Source: Verrucomicrobiales bacterium (GTDB taxonomy: Bacteria; Verrucomicrobiota; Verrucomicrobiia; Limisphaerales; UBA11320). From it: a stretch of 64,000 nucleotides of DNA. Of the stretch, positions 27,735 to 36,345 are shown piece after piece; the first letter of the stretch is position 1, and each line of letters begins with the position of its first letter. Made by a program: the position numbers and the translations under genes. The DNA lies in contig JAEUHE010000178.1 in assembly GCA_016793885.1 (NCBI GenBank), forward strand, positions 100,432-164,431, read 5' to 3'. The notes beneath the pieces are model-generated. The model worked only from the letters and a program-made list of their open reading frames with translations, ran no database searches and had not been told where the DNA came from.

Positions 27735-28301
27735 TTAATCCGCCGCCCGACCTCCGAGCTCAACCGAAAGCCAGGCCCTCGCATAGTTCCACCATTGCTT
27801 CGCCACCGGCACGGTGATGCCCAGCGCCGCCGCTGTCTCGTCGAATGTTAAGCCGACAAAGTATCGAAGCTTCACCAACTCGGCCTTCGAGGGATCGATC
27901 CGGGACAACTTGTCCATCGCTTCGCTCACGCGCAGTAGAGCGTCATCATCCGCGATGGGCGCGGGCAGCTCGAGCCGGTCGATATCCAACAACTCCGCTC
28001 CACTCCCACGCTTCGCAGCCAGCCGCCGCCGCGCGCGTTCCACGAGGATGCGCCGCATCGCCTCGGCAGCGGCTCCAAAAAAATGAGACCGATTCCGCCA
28101 GCCCGGCTGCGAGTCCCCTCCCAGCCTGAGCCAGGCTTCATGAACGAGCGCCGTGGGTTGAAGCGTGTGCCCGGCCGGTTCTCCTGCCATCTTGCTTACC
28201 GCCACTTGCCTGAGCTCTCCATAAACAAGCGACATCAATTCCTGCGTCGCGGACGGATCCCCCTTCTCCAACCGCAAAAGAATACTCGTGATTTCGCTCA
28301 C
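27735..28301 (-). CDS. ECF RNA polymerase sigma factor
   Basis: A 188-residue extracytoplasmic-function sigma factor. Region 2 spans ~5-85 (LMSLVYGELRQVA, LQPTALVHEAWLRL, RSHFFGAAAEAMRRILV), and region 4 ~125-180 with the helix-turn-helix LTFDETAAALGITVPVAKQWW. The LQPTALVHEAWLRL pattern is that of the subfamily annotated as TIGR02999, common in Planctomycetota, Verrucomicrobiota and Acidobacteria and often encoded beside Ser/Thr kinases instead of anti-sigma factors. Here the same-strand kinase gene follows at 27470. The linker contains ELLDIDRLELPAPIADDDALL, as in that subfamily. Target promoters are unknown. The ATG at 28301 is the obvious start. Confidence 0.93.
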   Translation of the reverse strand: MSEITSILLRLEKGDPSATQELMSLVYGELRQVAVSKMAGEPAGHTLQPTALVHEAWLRLGGDSQPGWRNRSHFFGAAAEAMRRILVERARRRLAAKRGSGAELLDIDRLELPAPIADDDALLRVSEAMDKLSRIDPSKAELVKLRYFVGLTFDETAAALGITVPVAKQWWNYARAWLSVELGGRAAD

Positions 28302-28397
28302 GGAGGCAGGAGCCTAAAATAAATTAAGGTGTTCCGCCAGCCAAAAACTGACTGCAGCCGTGTCCCGAAGTTCGCTCAGAGTGGAGCCGGAGACGGT

Positions 28398-28913
28398 TCA
28401 GCGTCGGTCGATCAACTTTTGCCGCACGTCCTGCAATCGTTCGATCACAATATGGGCGGCACGCTTCATGAGTTGGTAGCCGAATGCGGGATCCGCTTCA
28501 GCGGTTTCACGCAGCCGAGTTCCATACAGGAAAACGGCCTGAACGGGCTCAACCGCTTCGGCGCTAAAACGCCAATAGTGAGGTGGGAAAAGCCAGGACC
28601 AGCCCAGCACTTGGCCTGGTTCGAGCACTTGCAAGACCACGTTCTGGCCATCGGGCCCCTCAGCCTCCAGACGAATCTTCCCCTTTTCGATCAGGTAAAA
28701 CCGGTTGGCCAGGTCGCCGACGTCAAAGATGATCTGGCCTTTGTCAAACTCCACCGGCATGGCGTTGGCCGCCAAAGTGGGGATGAACTGCTCAGGAAAA
28801 TCAGCGAAGAACGGGTGTTGACGGATGCGCTTCGCCATCCCTTCCAAGTCCGCAGCTGACTTCGTTTCGTCGTGTCCCATAAAGAGAATATCGTCTGTTT
28901 TGGACAATTCCAC
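28398..28913 (-). CDS. Cyclic-nucleotide-binding domain protein without HTH
   Basis: A 171-residue Crp/Fnr-type sensor domain. The start is a GTG at 28913, supported by AAGGA about eight bases upstream on the minus strand; the internal ATG at 28880 has no such site. Residues ~40-150 match a cNMP-binding fold: FFADFPEQFIPTLAANA, the glycine-rich turn FDKGQIIFDVGDLANRFYLI and VLEPGQVLGWSWLFPPHYW. The C-terminus ends after a helix (AAHIVIERLQDVRQKLID), and no helix-turn-helix DNA-binding domain follows, so it is not a complete Crp-like regulator. It may act as a stand-alone ligand- or redox-sensing partner. It follows rpsA but is separated from it by a strong terminator, so it has its own promoter. 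Confidence 0.85.
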   Translation of the reverse strand: MELSKTDDILFMGHDETKSAADLEGMAKRIRQHPFFADFPEQFIPTLAANAMPVEFDKGQIIFDVGDLANRFYLIEKGKIRLEAEGPDGQNVVLQVLEPGQVLGWSWLFPPHYWRFSAEAVEPVQAVFLYGTRLRETAEADPAFGYQLMKRAAHIVIERLQDVRQKLIDRR

Positions 28914-28987
28914 ATCACATTCCTTGGCGGAAGGTGAACTAGCCTTGAACCTCGCACCCCATCAGCTCGCCCAGCCGGGCGCAAATA

Positions 28988-29017
28988 ACAAAAAAGGCAG
29001 GCCTTGCGGCCTGCCTT
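28988..29017 (-). terminator. Rho-independent terminator of rpsA
   Basis: On the minus strand an 8 bp GC-rich perfect stem (GGCAGGCC/GGCCTGCC, plus-strand 28996-29003 and 29008-29015, loop TTGC), extended by A-T pairs, is followed by six T (plus-strand A run 28990-28995). It lies about 30 bases after the rpsA stop. Confidence 0.9.
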
Positions 29018-29048
29018 GATAGGATCCGTTCAAGAGAACGGTGTCAAA

Positions 29049-30728
29049 CTATTCGTCCTTGCCCTTTTCCTTGACGGCTTCATGAGCGGCGTCGAAGGCA
29101 TGCTGCAAAGCCACCAGGTCTTCGCCCGGCTTGAGAGCGTCCAGAACGGCGCGCTCGGCTTCCAGCTGCTCGGCGGTGTAGTTGGCCGCCTTGATGGACA
29201 GACCGATCCGGCGCTCCGCCTTGTCGATCTTGATGACCCGAGCCGTAACGTCCTGGCCAACCTTGAGCACATTCTTGATTTTTTCCACGCGCTCTTCGCT
29301 GACCTGCGAGATGTGGACCAAACCGTCGATGTCGTGCTGCAGGCCGACGAACGCTCCGAAGCTCGCGAGCTTGGAAACCTTGCCGCTGACCAGGTCGCCG
29401 ACTTTGTAATACTTGTCGATGTTGCTCCAGGGATCCTCAGCCAGCTGCTTCATGCCGACAGCAATGCGCTGGTTGGTCTTGTCGATTTCGAGCACGATCG
29501 CTTCGACTTCCTCGCCCTTCTTGAGCACTTCGGAAGGATGATTGATCTTGCGGGTCCAGGAGATGTCGGAGACATGGATCATGCCGTCCAGACCTTCTTC
29601 CAACTCCACAAACGCGCCGTAGCTGGTGAGGTTGCGGATCTTGCCCTTGACGTGAGTTCCGGGAGGATACTTCTCCATCGCCTTGTCCCACGGATTGGTC
29701 TCGAGCTGGCGGATACCCAGGGAGATCTTCTGCTCCTCGCGGTTGATTCCGAGCACCACGGCCTCGACTTGCTGGTCCTGCTTGAGCACATCCGAGGGCT
29801 TCGCGATGCGCTTGGTCCAGGAGAGTTCGGTGACATGCACCAAACCTTCGACACCCGGTTCGAGTTCGACAAAGGCGCCGTAGGGAACGAGATTGACGAC
29901 CTTGCCGGCCACTTTCTGGCCAACCTGGTACTTCGATTCGATGTTGTCCCAAGGATTGGCGAGCTTCTGCTTGAGGCCGAGGCTGACGCGCTCCTTTTCC
30001 TTGTTGATGTCGAGCACCACCACATCGAGCTCCTGCCCGACCTTGAGCAGCTCGGAAGGATGGCCGATGCGTCCCCAGGACATGTCGGTGATGTGCAACA
30101 AGCCGTCCAGACCGTTGAGGTCGATGAACGCACCGAAATCGGTGATGTTCTTGACGGTGCCTTTGCGGATATCGCCCGGAACCATCTCGCTGAGCAGCTT
30201 CCCGCGGCGCTCATTGCGCTCCTGCTCGATCAACTCGCGGCGGGAGAGCACGATGTTCTGGCGATCTTGGTTGATCTTAACAACTTTGAAGTCGTAAGAG
30301 TTGCCGACGAAAATATTGAGGTTCTTGGGAGGAACCACGTCCACCTGAGAGGCGGGCAAGAAAGCCTCGACGCCGATGTTCACCACCAGGCCGCCCTTCA
30401 CCACGGACTTCACTTTGCCAACGACCGTTCCACCCTCGTTGCAAATGTTGAGGATCTTCTCCCAGTTGCGCTTGAACTCCGCCTTCTCCTTCGAGAGCAC
30501 TACGGAACCTTCCTTGTCCTCGAGCTTCTCAATCAGCACGTCGATGACATCTCCAACCTTGGCGGTCTTGATGTCTTCGAATTCGTTGGCCGGAATGACA
30601 CCCTCGCTCTTGTAACCGATGTCGACGAGGACTTCCTTCGGACGAACTTCGATGATGGTGCCTTTAACAATTTCCCCGGCGGCAAAGTGCATGGCACTCT
30701 GCTTCAGGGCTTCTTCCATAGTCAGCAT
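29049..30728 (-). CDS. rpsA: 30S ribosomal protein S1
   Basis: A 559-residue protein with six S1 (OB-fold RNA-binding) repeats, the usual number and length for bacterial S1. Repeats begin at GEIVKGTIIEVRPKEVLVDI (~19), then ~105, ~190, ~275, ~365 and ~450; later ones carry the typical G-x-V-x-x-L/I...GAFVELE pattern (VPYGAFVELEPGVEGLVHV, LTSYGAFVELEEGLDGMIH). S1 binds the 30S subunit and helps recruit mRNAs with weak Shine-Dalgarno sites, which fits the rarity of such sites in this window. The C-terminus ends in a short lysine/glutamate-rich tail (AVKEKGKDE). The ATG at 30728 is used; a second ATG three codons in is possible. The gene is monocistronic, with a strong terminator after it. Confidence 0.97.
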   Translation of the reverse strand: MLTMEEALKQSAMHFAAGEIVKGTIIEVRPKEVLVDIGYKSEGVIPANEFEDIKTAKVGDVIDVLIEKLEDKEGSVVLSKEKAEFKRNWEKILNICNEGGTVVGKVKSVVKGGLVVNIGVEAFLPASQVDVVPPKNLNIFVGNSYDFKVVKINQDRQNIVLSRRELIEQERNERRGKLLSEMVPGDIRKGTVKNITDFGAFIDLNGLDGLLHITDMSWGRIGHPSELLKVGQELDVVVLDINKEKERVSLGLKQKLANPWDNIESKYQVGQKVAGKVVNLVPYGAFVELEPGVEGLVHVTELSWTKRIAKPSDVLKQDQQVEAVVLGINREEQKISLGIRQLETNPWDKAMEKYPPGTHVKGKIRNLTSYGAFVELEEGLDGMIHVSDISWTRKINHPSEVLKKGEEVEAIVLEIDKTNQRIAVGMKQLAEDPWSNIDKYYKVGDLVSGKVSKLASFGAFVGLQHDIDGLVHISQVSEERVEKIKNVLKVGQDVTARVIKIDKAERRIGLSIKAANYTAEQLEAERAVLDALKPGEDLVALQHAFDAAHEAVKEKGKDE

Positions 30729-31359
30729 AGAATATTAGTGATGGGAACGGTACTGCGAGGAGGCTTGGTCGGGGTAGACTATCAGATCGTAACCCGGCGA
30801 AGTCCCCATTGCCTAACGAACCGAACGTTGCTCAGGCAACGGAGGGTTGATGGTTAGGTTGTTCATTAACGGTCTTTTCTCAGCCATAAATGGGAAATCT
30901 GCACACGCAGATCCCAGGCAAGCCATAAGGCTAGGCTTCATAGCGACAAAATCAAGGGGAAATGAAGCGGAATCGGAGGGGGGGGCGATAAACAAAAGAG
31001 GACAGGGAACGGGCCGGGAGGCCTACCCCTTGGGATGACACCCGCCATGCCCGTCGTTGGGGGCTCAACCTCCGCAAGCCGGGGTGGGAAGGAGCCCGAG
31101 TTTTAAACCGCGATGGACGCGATGGACGCACTGGGGGAACGGAAGGGAAGACAAAGGCAGGAGTCTTCTTCCCCCCCTCAGACATGGCGTCCTTTGCGTC
31201 CATCGCGGTTCAACAACTTCCCCATTTCTGGTGCGGCCCTTGGTAGCGGGCGTGCCATTTTCGGGCTGAGGCGAGTGAAGAGGAGGGTGATGACGATCAC
31301 GATTTCGGAAAGAGGGGCAGACATACCCAGTCTTGATTCGCCGCCTTCCATGGCCTTGA
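30729..31359. other. Intergenic region with inverted tandem-repeat arms
   Basis: 631 bases without a credible gene. The first ~250 bases precede rpsA on the other strand and should contain its promoter and leader; I cannot define it. Positions 31106-31210 hold an inverted-arm repeat (see below). The rest leads into the DUF1802 gene. Confidence 0.5.
31106..31210. repeat. Inverted short-tandem-repeat arms (family D, copy 1)
   Basis: The left arm AACCGCGATGGACGC (31106-31120), followed by a second GATGGACGC unit, is matched by a perfect 15 bp inverted right arm (31196-31210) preceded by a degenerate unit GGCGTCCTTT. The interior is ~75 bp. The arms are built of ~9-base tandem units. Confidence 0.65.
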
Positions 31360-31950
31360 ATGGGCTCCGTGCGCATTGCCTTTAAAGAATGGGCCGTGGT
31401 CGTGGATGCCTTGGGCCGGGGCGAACAGATCCTGATTCTTCGCAAAGGGGGAATCAGCGAAGGCCGCGGTGGATTCCGATTGGAACACTCGGAGTTCTGG
31501 CTATTCCCAACGCTGTACCATCAACAGGCCGAATGCGTTGTGGATGAAGCACGTCGGCGTTTCGAGCCCGTCTTGCCCCAACTCCAAAACAGCAACGTTG
31601 CGTCCATTGAGTTCCTGGCGCGGGTGGTTGAATGGCACCGGGTGGAAGATTTGGCCGCTGCACAGCGGCTCCAAGGACAGCATATCTGGAAGGAAGATGT
31701 CATCGCCCAGCGTTTCGACTGGGGCCCAACTCAGAACATCTTCGCCATCGCCATCCGTGTTTACCGGCTCGCCAAACCAATTCAAATTCCCCTCATCAGT
31801 GAGTACGGAGGCTGCAAGTCGTGGATCGAGCTGCAGCCGGACCTGTCGCCGGAGACCGCCACACCCGTTCTCTCCGACAGCGAGTTCGACGCCGCGCTCC
31901 AACGCTTTCGAACCACCCTCGCGGGAGAAGCCTCCATGCCTGGGCACTGA
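31360..31950 (+). CDS. DUF1802 family protein
   Basis: A 196-residue cytoplasmic protein of unknown function. The N-terminus (IAFKEWAVVVDALGRGEQIL followed by LRKGGISEGRGGF) and the motif FWLFPTLYHQQ are hallmarks of the DUF1802 family, which occurs in cyanobacteria and PVC bacteria. Later conserved parts include VVEWHRVEDL and a C-terminal WIELQPDL. No catalytic residues are established for the family. The ATG at 31360 gives the expected short lead before the conserved FKEW; a GTG three codons later is an alternative. It is followed after 25 bases by maf on the same strand, so the two are likely co-transcribed. Confidence 0.88.
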   Translation: MGSVRIAFKEWAVVVDALGRGEQILILRKGGISEGRGGFRLEHSEFWLFPTLYHQQAECVVDEARRRFEPVLPQLQNSNVASIEFLARVVEWHRVEDLAAAQRLQGQHIWKEDVIAQRFDWGPTQNIFAIAIRVYRLAKPIQIPLISEYGGCKSWIELQPDLSPETATPVLSDSEFDAALQRFRTTLAGEASMPGH

Positions 31951-31975
31951 GTAGGGTCTCGGGAACGCCATCACC

Positions 31976-32560
31976 ATGAACGTAGCCCTCCCCTTGATCC
32001 TCGCCTCGAGCTCCCCACGTCGATCGGATCTCCTGCGGGAATTAGGCGTGGACTTTGAAGTCCAAACCAGCCCAGCGGACGAAATTCAGCCCGAGCACCT
32101 CTCCCCTCAGGAAATCTGTCAGATCAACGCGCACCGAAAGGCCGATGCGGTGGCTCAACGGAATCCACATGCATGGGTGCTGGGGGCAGACACCTTGGTG
32201 TTCTTAGACCATCAGATCTTCGGGAAACCCAAGGATCTCAGCCAGGCTCACGACATGCTGACCGCCCTTCAGGGAAAGGTTCACCACGTGATCACCGGCG
32301 TGTGCCTTCTGAACCTGGCACAACGAAAGCGGAAGGTGTTCTCAGACACAACCAGCGTCCGATTCCGGTCTTTGAAGGACGCAGACATCGACGCTTACCA
32401 TGCGCTCATCCAACCATTGGACAAAGCCGGTGCCTACGCCATCCAGGACCATGGTGATCGAATCGTCGAATCCATCGTAGGCTCCCATTCCAATGTAGTG
32501 GGCTTGCCGTTGGAACGACTGAAACTGGCCTTCGACGAACTCGGTATCCCCCCGAACTGA
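31976..32560 (+). CDS. maf: Maf-like nucleoside triphosphate pyrophosphatase
   Basis: A 194-residue member of the Maf/HAM1 group, which hydrolyses non-canonical or modified nucleoside triphosphates to monophosphates and has been linked to septum formation. The diagnostic N-terminal motif LASSSPRRSDLLRELG is at residues 8-23; the acidic segment VLGADTLVFLD (~65), the turn KPKDLSQAHDML (~84) and the C-terminal GAYAIQDHGDRIVESIVGSHSNV (written here in parts: GAYAIQDHGDRI and VESIVGSHSNVVGLP) complete the family pattern. Length is normal. In the specificity position it has the ...TLVFLD... and ...AIQDHG... variant typical of the dTTP/UTP type (YhdE-like), though substrate assignment is inference. 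It sits between DUF1802 and the PVC heme protein. Confidence 0.94.
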   Translation: MNVALPLILASSSPRRSDLLRELGVDFEVQTSPADEIQPEHLSPQEICQINAHRKADAVAQRNPHAWVLGADTLVFLDHQIFGKPKDLSQAHDMLTALQGKVHHVITGVCLLNLAQRKRKVFSDTTSVRFRSLKDADIDAYHALIQPLDKAGAYAIQDHGDRIVESIVGSHSNVVGLPLERLKLAFDELGIPPN

Positions 32561-32613
32561 GGGCCTCATAATCCGCTGGTCCGTTGGCAGGCCCTTGTTT
32601 ATGGTCCGCGGCG

Positions 32614-35526
32614 ATGAACTCCGCATTGCGATCGCCCCTGTGCTTTCTCCTATTGGCGAGCCTGGCGTTCCGACCGAATGCCTCCGCCGCGACCAGCCCG
32701 CTCTCCGCCGCCGACGCCCTCGCGTCGTTCGAGCTAGCCGATCCCACGCTCACCATCGAGCTCGTGGCTGCCGAGCCCGATGTCTCGAGCCCGGTCTCAC
32801 TCACCTGGGATGCCGATGGACGGCTGTTCGTGGCGGAGATGCAGGACTATCCCATCGGCCCCGGCCCTGGGAGAATCCGCCTGCTGCAAGACAAGGACGG
32901 CGATGGCCGATATGAAACCTCACAGGTGTTCGCCGAATCCCTTCCCTATCCCAATGGAGTCCTCGCTTGGAACAACGGAGTTCTGGTGACCGCCGCCCCC
33001 GAGCTGCTCTTTCTGAAGGACAATGATCAGGATGGACGGGCGGATGAACGTCGCGTGGTTTTAACCGGGTTCGCCGAGGGCAATCAACAGCTGCGCGTGA
33101 ACGGACTCACGTGGGGCGGCGATGGCTGGGTTTATGGTGCCAATGGACGCAGCGACGGCGATATCCGCCGGCCCGACGAGTTTCAAGGTGTGAGCCTCCG
33201 CGGACTTGACTTCCGCTTCCGTCCCGACACGGGGGATTACCAAACCCTGGCCGGTCGAAGTCAATTTGGGTTGGGCCGAGATGATTGGGGCAACCGCTTC
33301 CTTTCCTGGAACACCATCCCTGCTCGCCATGACGGCGTGCCTCTGGAGTATCTGCTTAAAAACCCGCGCCTGGCAACCTCCTCAGGGGTGGTGGCCGTGC
33401 AGCCAGCGGAGGATGATGGACGAGTCTTTCCACGCACGCCCACTCCCAAAACCTTCAACCAGGAATCGACCGCCCACTACAACGCATTGGCCGGTCTCAT
33501 CGTGTTCCGGGGTGATGCGCTGCCTCCTGGTTATGCCGGAAATCTCTTCGTGGGCGAAACACTCAGAAACCTGGTTCACCGCCGGATCCTTCAACCGCGC
33601 GGCAGCAGCTTCACCGCGGTTCGAGGAGAAAAGGACCGGGAGTTCCTCGCCTCGACCGACCCGTGGTTCCATCCGGTGAATTTTGCCACCGGACCCGATG
33701 GAGCCCTCTACGTGGCAGACTTCTATCGCTCCTGGGTCGAGCATCCCAACTTCGTTCCCGAGAAGCTCAGGAATGCGGCGGACTGGCGGGAAGGAGCCCA
33801 GCATGGCCGTATCTGGAGGATCCGTTCGAAGAAGAAAAACCCCGCACCCTTAACTCCCCTGTCAAAGGCGACCACTGAGGAGCTCGTAAAGTTGTTGGAG
33901 AACCCCAACGGATGGAAGCGGGACACCGCCCAACGACTGCTGTGGGAGCGGCGCGATCTGCAGGCCCATGCGGGACTCAAAGAGCTCGCCGTGCGTGGAG
34001 CCCTCCCTCAAACCCGAGTCCAAGCTCTCTTCACGCTGCAGCCCCTCAACGGCTTGGCGGAATCCAACCTTTTAACGGCTCTGGCCGATCCCCAGCCCCG
34101 CGTTCGCGAGGTGGCAGTACGGCTTTGCGAAACCCAACTGGTCAGCTCGCCGGTGCTGTTGAAACGCGTGGCTGGGCTGGCGAAGGACCGGGACGATCGC
34201 GTCCGCCTTCAGGTTGCGCTCTCCATTTCAGCCGCCCCTGTCAGCGAGCGCACCGAGGTGCTGTATCAGGTCAGCCAAAACTCCGCATTGGACGCGCTTC
34301 AGGCAATTGCCATCCGCTGCAGTGCCGGGGAAAGGCCGTGGCCGCTGCTCGAGCAGATTATGTGGGGAGAGCGGTCCTACCTGGATCCCACCCCCGATCG
34401 GCTCGAGTTTCTGCGCAGCCTGGCTTCCGATGTCGGGGCCGCCGGGCCTGAGCAGGATCGGGCGTCGCTCATCGCCATGCTCGTCAATTTTCGCGCCCGC
34501 GGGCTAACGACGAAGCACCTGGCCCTGTTCGCCGGTTTGATCGACGGATGGTCGGGGGTTGATCATGCCTGGTCCGAGCGCTTCCGTTCCCTCTGCGAAA
34601 CCGATGAACGCAAAGCCTGGCTGGACGATTTTGTGTCGCTGGCCCGCCAGACTGCGGAGGATCCAAAGTCGGAAGGCCCGCTGGCGCGCCTGGCCACGGA
34701 GGTGCTCGCCCGTGCCGGCACCAAGGAAGCCCGGGCGGCCCTGGCCGCTTTTCTCAAGGGGCCACAACGTGAAATCATTCAAACGGAAGCCGCGCGAGCG
34801 TGGGGCAAAATCAACGAGGCGGCTCAATGGAAGGAAGTCCTGAGCCAATGGCCGAGCTACTCGGTTCGTTCTCGACGAGCACTCATCACGAGCGCCACCA
34901 GCTCCCCCGAAGCCACCATCGAACTCGTGCAAGCGATCGAGGAGGGGCGGGTCGCGATTACGGAGATGGATCCAGCCGCACAGCAGACGCTGCGACAGAA
35001 CCGAATTCCCGAGCTGATCGAGCGGATCGCCAAGGCGCTGGGGCAGCCCGCTTCGGAGGACCGGCAGCGAGTCATCGAAACATTCGCCGCCGCACTCAGC
35101 CAGAAAGGCGATCCTGCGCGCGGCGCAGACCATTTCGCGCGGGCTTGCTTGAGCTGCCACCAATTGCAGGGCAAGGGCCAGTTGGTTGGCCCAGATCTCG
35201 CCGGACTCGGCAACCGAACCAAAGAGGCGCTCTTGTCCGACCTCCTGGATCCCAGCCGCCAGGTCGCGGCCGACTTCGTGTCCTACACCGCTCAGACCGA
35301 AACAGGCGAAGCCATCACGGGAATCCTGGTCTCAGAAACCTCCGCAGGCGTGACGCTCCGACGTCCAGGGCTCAGCGATGAACTCATCCCCCGAGCCCAG
35401 CTCAAGCAGCTTCAGGCGAGCGGAAAATCACTGATGCCGGACGGCTTGGAAAGCGGCATGACCCCCGCGGATATGGCGGACCTGCTGGAGTTCCTCTTGA
35501 ACCCCGGGTCAGCCAAACTCCCCTAG
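32614..35526 (+). CDS. Secreted PVC-type dehydrogenase with HEAT repeats and cytochrome c domain
   Basis: A 970-residue exported protein. The ATG at 32614 is preferred over an in-frame TTG at 32584 because it opens a signal peptide (MNSALRSPLCFLLLASLAF, cleavage near NASAA). Residues ~35-410 form a beta-propeller like the PVC membrane-bound dehydrogenase domain (TIGR02604; DGRLFVAEMQDYP, LYVADFYRSWVEHP). A helical HEAT-like section follows (~420-800). The C-terminus is a PVC-type heme-binding domain (TIGR02603) with the heme motif CLSCH (Cys845, Cys848, His849), GPDLAGLGNRTKEALLSDLL and a late methionine-rich segment (KSLMPDGLESGM). Such proteins are expansions typical of Planctomycetota and Verrucomicrobiota, thought to oxidise sugars or alcohols in the periplasm and pass electrons through the heme. 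The substrate is unknown. Confidence 0.94.
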   Translation: MNSALRSPLCFLLLASLAFRPNASAATSPLSAADALASFELADPTLTIELVAAEPDVSSPVSLTWDADGRLFVAEMQDYPIGPGPGRIRLLQDKDGDGRYETSQVFAESLPYPNGVLAWNNGVLVTAAPELLFLKDNDQDGRADERRVVLTGFAEGNQQLRVNGLTWGGDGWVYGANGRSDGDIRRPDEFQGVSLRGLDFRFRPDTGDYQTLAGRSQFGLGRDDWGNRFLSWNTIPARHDGVPLEYLLKNPRLATSSGVVAVQPAEDDGRVFPRTPTPKTFNQESTAHYNALAGLIVFRGDALPPGYAGNLFVGETLRNLVHRRILQPRGSSFTAVRGEKDREFLASTDPWFHPVNFATGPDGALYVADFYRSWVEHPNFVPEKLRNAADWREGAQHGRIWRIRSKKKNPAPLTPLSKATTEELVKLLENPNGWKRDTAQRLLWERRDLQAHAGLKELAVRGALPQTRVQALFTLQPLNGLAESNLLTALADPQPRVREVAVRLCETQLVSSPVLLKRVAGLAKDRDDRVRLQVALSISAAPVSERTEVLYQVSQNSALDALQAIAIRCSAGERPWPLLEQIMWGERSYLDPTPDRLEFLRSLASDVGAAGPEQDRASLIAMLVNFRARGLTTKHLALFAGLIDGWSGVDHAWSERFRSLCETDERKAWLDDFVSLARQTAEDPKSEGPLARLATEVLARAGTKEARAALAAFLKGPQREIIQTEAARAWGKINEAAQWKEVLSQWPSYSVRSRRALITSATSSPEATIELVQAIEEGRVAITEMDPAAQQTLRQNRIPELIERIAKALGQPASEDRQRVIETFAAALSQKGDPARGADHFARACLSCHQLQGKGQLVGPDLAGLGNRTKEALLSDLLDPSRQVAADFVSYTAQTETGEAITGILVSETSAGVTLRRPGLSDELIPRAQLKQLQASGKSLMPDGLESGMTPADMADLLEFLLNPGSAKLP

Positions 35527-35591
35527 CAGCAAACACCGCCGTCCCGATGGCACGGCTGTTGTGAGGTGCGGAAGCCTGGGGAGCGGGGACA

Positions 35592-35740
35592 TTTTGCCCA
35601 CGGACCACGCGGACCACACGGATCTGAGGAGAGACCGCAACCCCGACCGCAGGTGCGGGGCGAGTGGCCGAGCCGACTGAGGTTACTGTTCTGCTCAATT
35701 ACCTCCGACTCCGTGTGTTCTGTGTGTTCCGTGGGCAAAA
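35592..35740. repeat. Inverted short-tandem-repeat arms (family D, copy 2)
   Basis: The left arm TTTTGCCCACGGA (35592-35604), followed by CGGACCAC units, is answered by the perfect 13 bp inverted right arm TCCGTGGGCAAAA (35728-35740), preceded by degenerate GTGTGTTC units. The interior is ~85 bp. Confidence 0.65.
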
Positions 35741-35790
35741 CTCTTCCTTGGAGGTTGTCGCCGCCTTCCTTTCAAGCCTGGTAGGAGCCC

Positions 35791-35832
35791 ATCACTCGTC
35801 ACTCGTCACTCGTCACTCGTCACTCATCACTC
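35791..35832. repeat. Heptamer tandem array (ACTCGTC)
   Basis: About six copies of the 7-base unit ACTCGTC, degenerating to ACTCATC at both ends, lie just before the NYN gene. The same unit forms a longer array at 44852-44937. Confidence 0.85.
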
Positions 35833-35874
35833 TCCAAGCTTCCCCAGTTGGAACAATTCTGGCTCACTCGAGAC

Positions 35875-36345
35875 ATGGCATTGGTGCGAATCCTGGTCGA
35901 TGGCTACAGCCTGCTTCATCAATGGCGCGAATTGGCGCCCGGTAAGGCACGCTACAGCGCCGCAGCCCGCGACGAGCTCATCCGGGAACTGACCCTCTAC
36001 CAGGATTCGAGCGGCACCCCGATCACGGTCGTGTTCGACGGGAACCAACCCGCCACCGGTCCCCGCACCATCCCCTCCCGAAGAGAGCTAGAAATTTTAT
36101 ATACGAAAGCGGGCCAAACAGCCGATCAGGTAATTGAGCGCGTCACGCACCGCCTGACAGCCTACGGGGAAGTCCTGGTGGTGACGGACGATCACGCCGA
36201 GCGGGATACAGTGACTTCCGTTGGCGGGATGACGAGTGATTGTCGGAACTTCATCGACACCATGAAATCCGCTCAGGACGAACTTCGCGGCCGGATCGAA
36301 GGTCGTAACCTCTCGGAACGGAACCGGTTCAAACGCTCACGCTGA
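35875..36345 (+). CDS. NYN-domain (YacP-like) predicted RNase
   Basis: A 156-residue cytoplasmic protein of the PIN-like NYN/YacP family. The start is the ATG at 35875, directly before the conserved strand VRILVDGYSLLHQW, which carries the first catalytic Asp. Further family features are ITVVFDGNQPATG, LEILYTKAGQTADQVIER (Asp of the active site) and VLVVTDDHAERDTV. YacP (Rae1) of Bacillus is a ribosome-associated endoribonuclease; homologues are presumed metal-dependent RNases. The usual acidic residues are visible, so activity is likely. The stop codon overlaps the start of the next gene (TGATG), so this gene and the VWA protein are translationally coupled. Confidence 0.9.
   Translation: MALVRILVDGYSLLHQWRELAPGKARYSAAARDELIRELTLYQDSSGTPITVVFDGNQPATGPRTIPSRRELEILYTKAGQTADQVIERVTHRLTAYGEVLVVTDDHAERDTVTSVGGMTSDCRNFIDTMKSAQDELRGRIEGRNLSERNRFKRSR

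Larger units (their letters stand above)
35527..35874. other. Repeat-filled intergenic region
   Basis: No credible gene. It holds a family D inverted-arm repeat (35592-35740) and a heptamer array (35791-35832). An in-frame TTG at 35848 could extend the next gene, but the ATG at 35875 fits the family better. Confidence 0.6.

Noticed and set aside
29004..30857. Plus-strand open frame of 617 codons
   Set aside because: Antisense to rpsA, whose six S1 repeats leave no doubt; the repeated composition of the antisense frame mirrors the S1 repeats.
31065..31445. Minus-strand frame of 126 codons upstream of the DUF1802 gene
   Set aside because: It reads through the family D repeat and the start of a real gene; its composition is Arg/Pro-rich and without motifs.
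32584..32613. TTG start for the PVC heme protein
   Set aside because: The ATG at 32614 opens directly into a normal signal peptide; the extension would bury it.
35791..35832. CRISPR-like array
   Set aside because: The unit is a contiguous 7-base tandem repeat with no spacers and no cas genes nearby; the same applies to 44852-44937.
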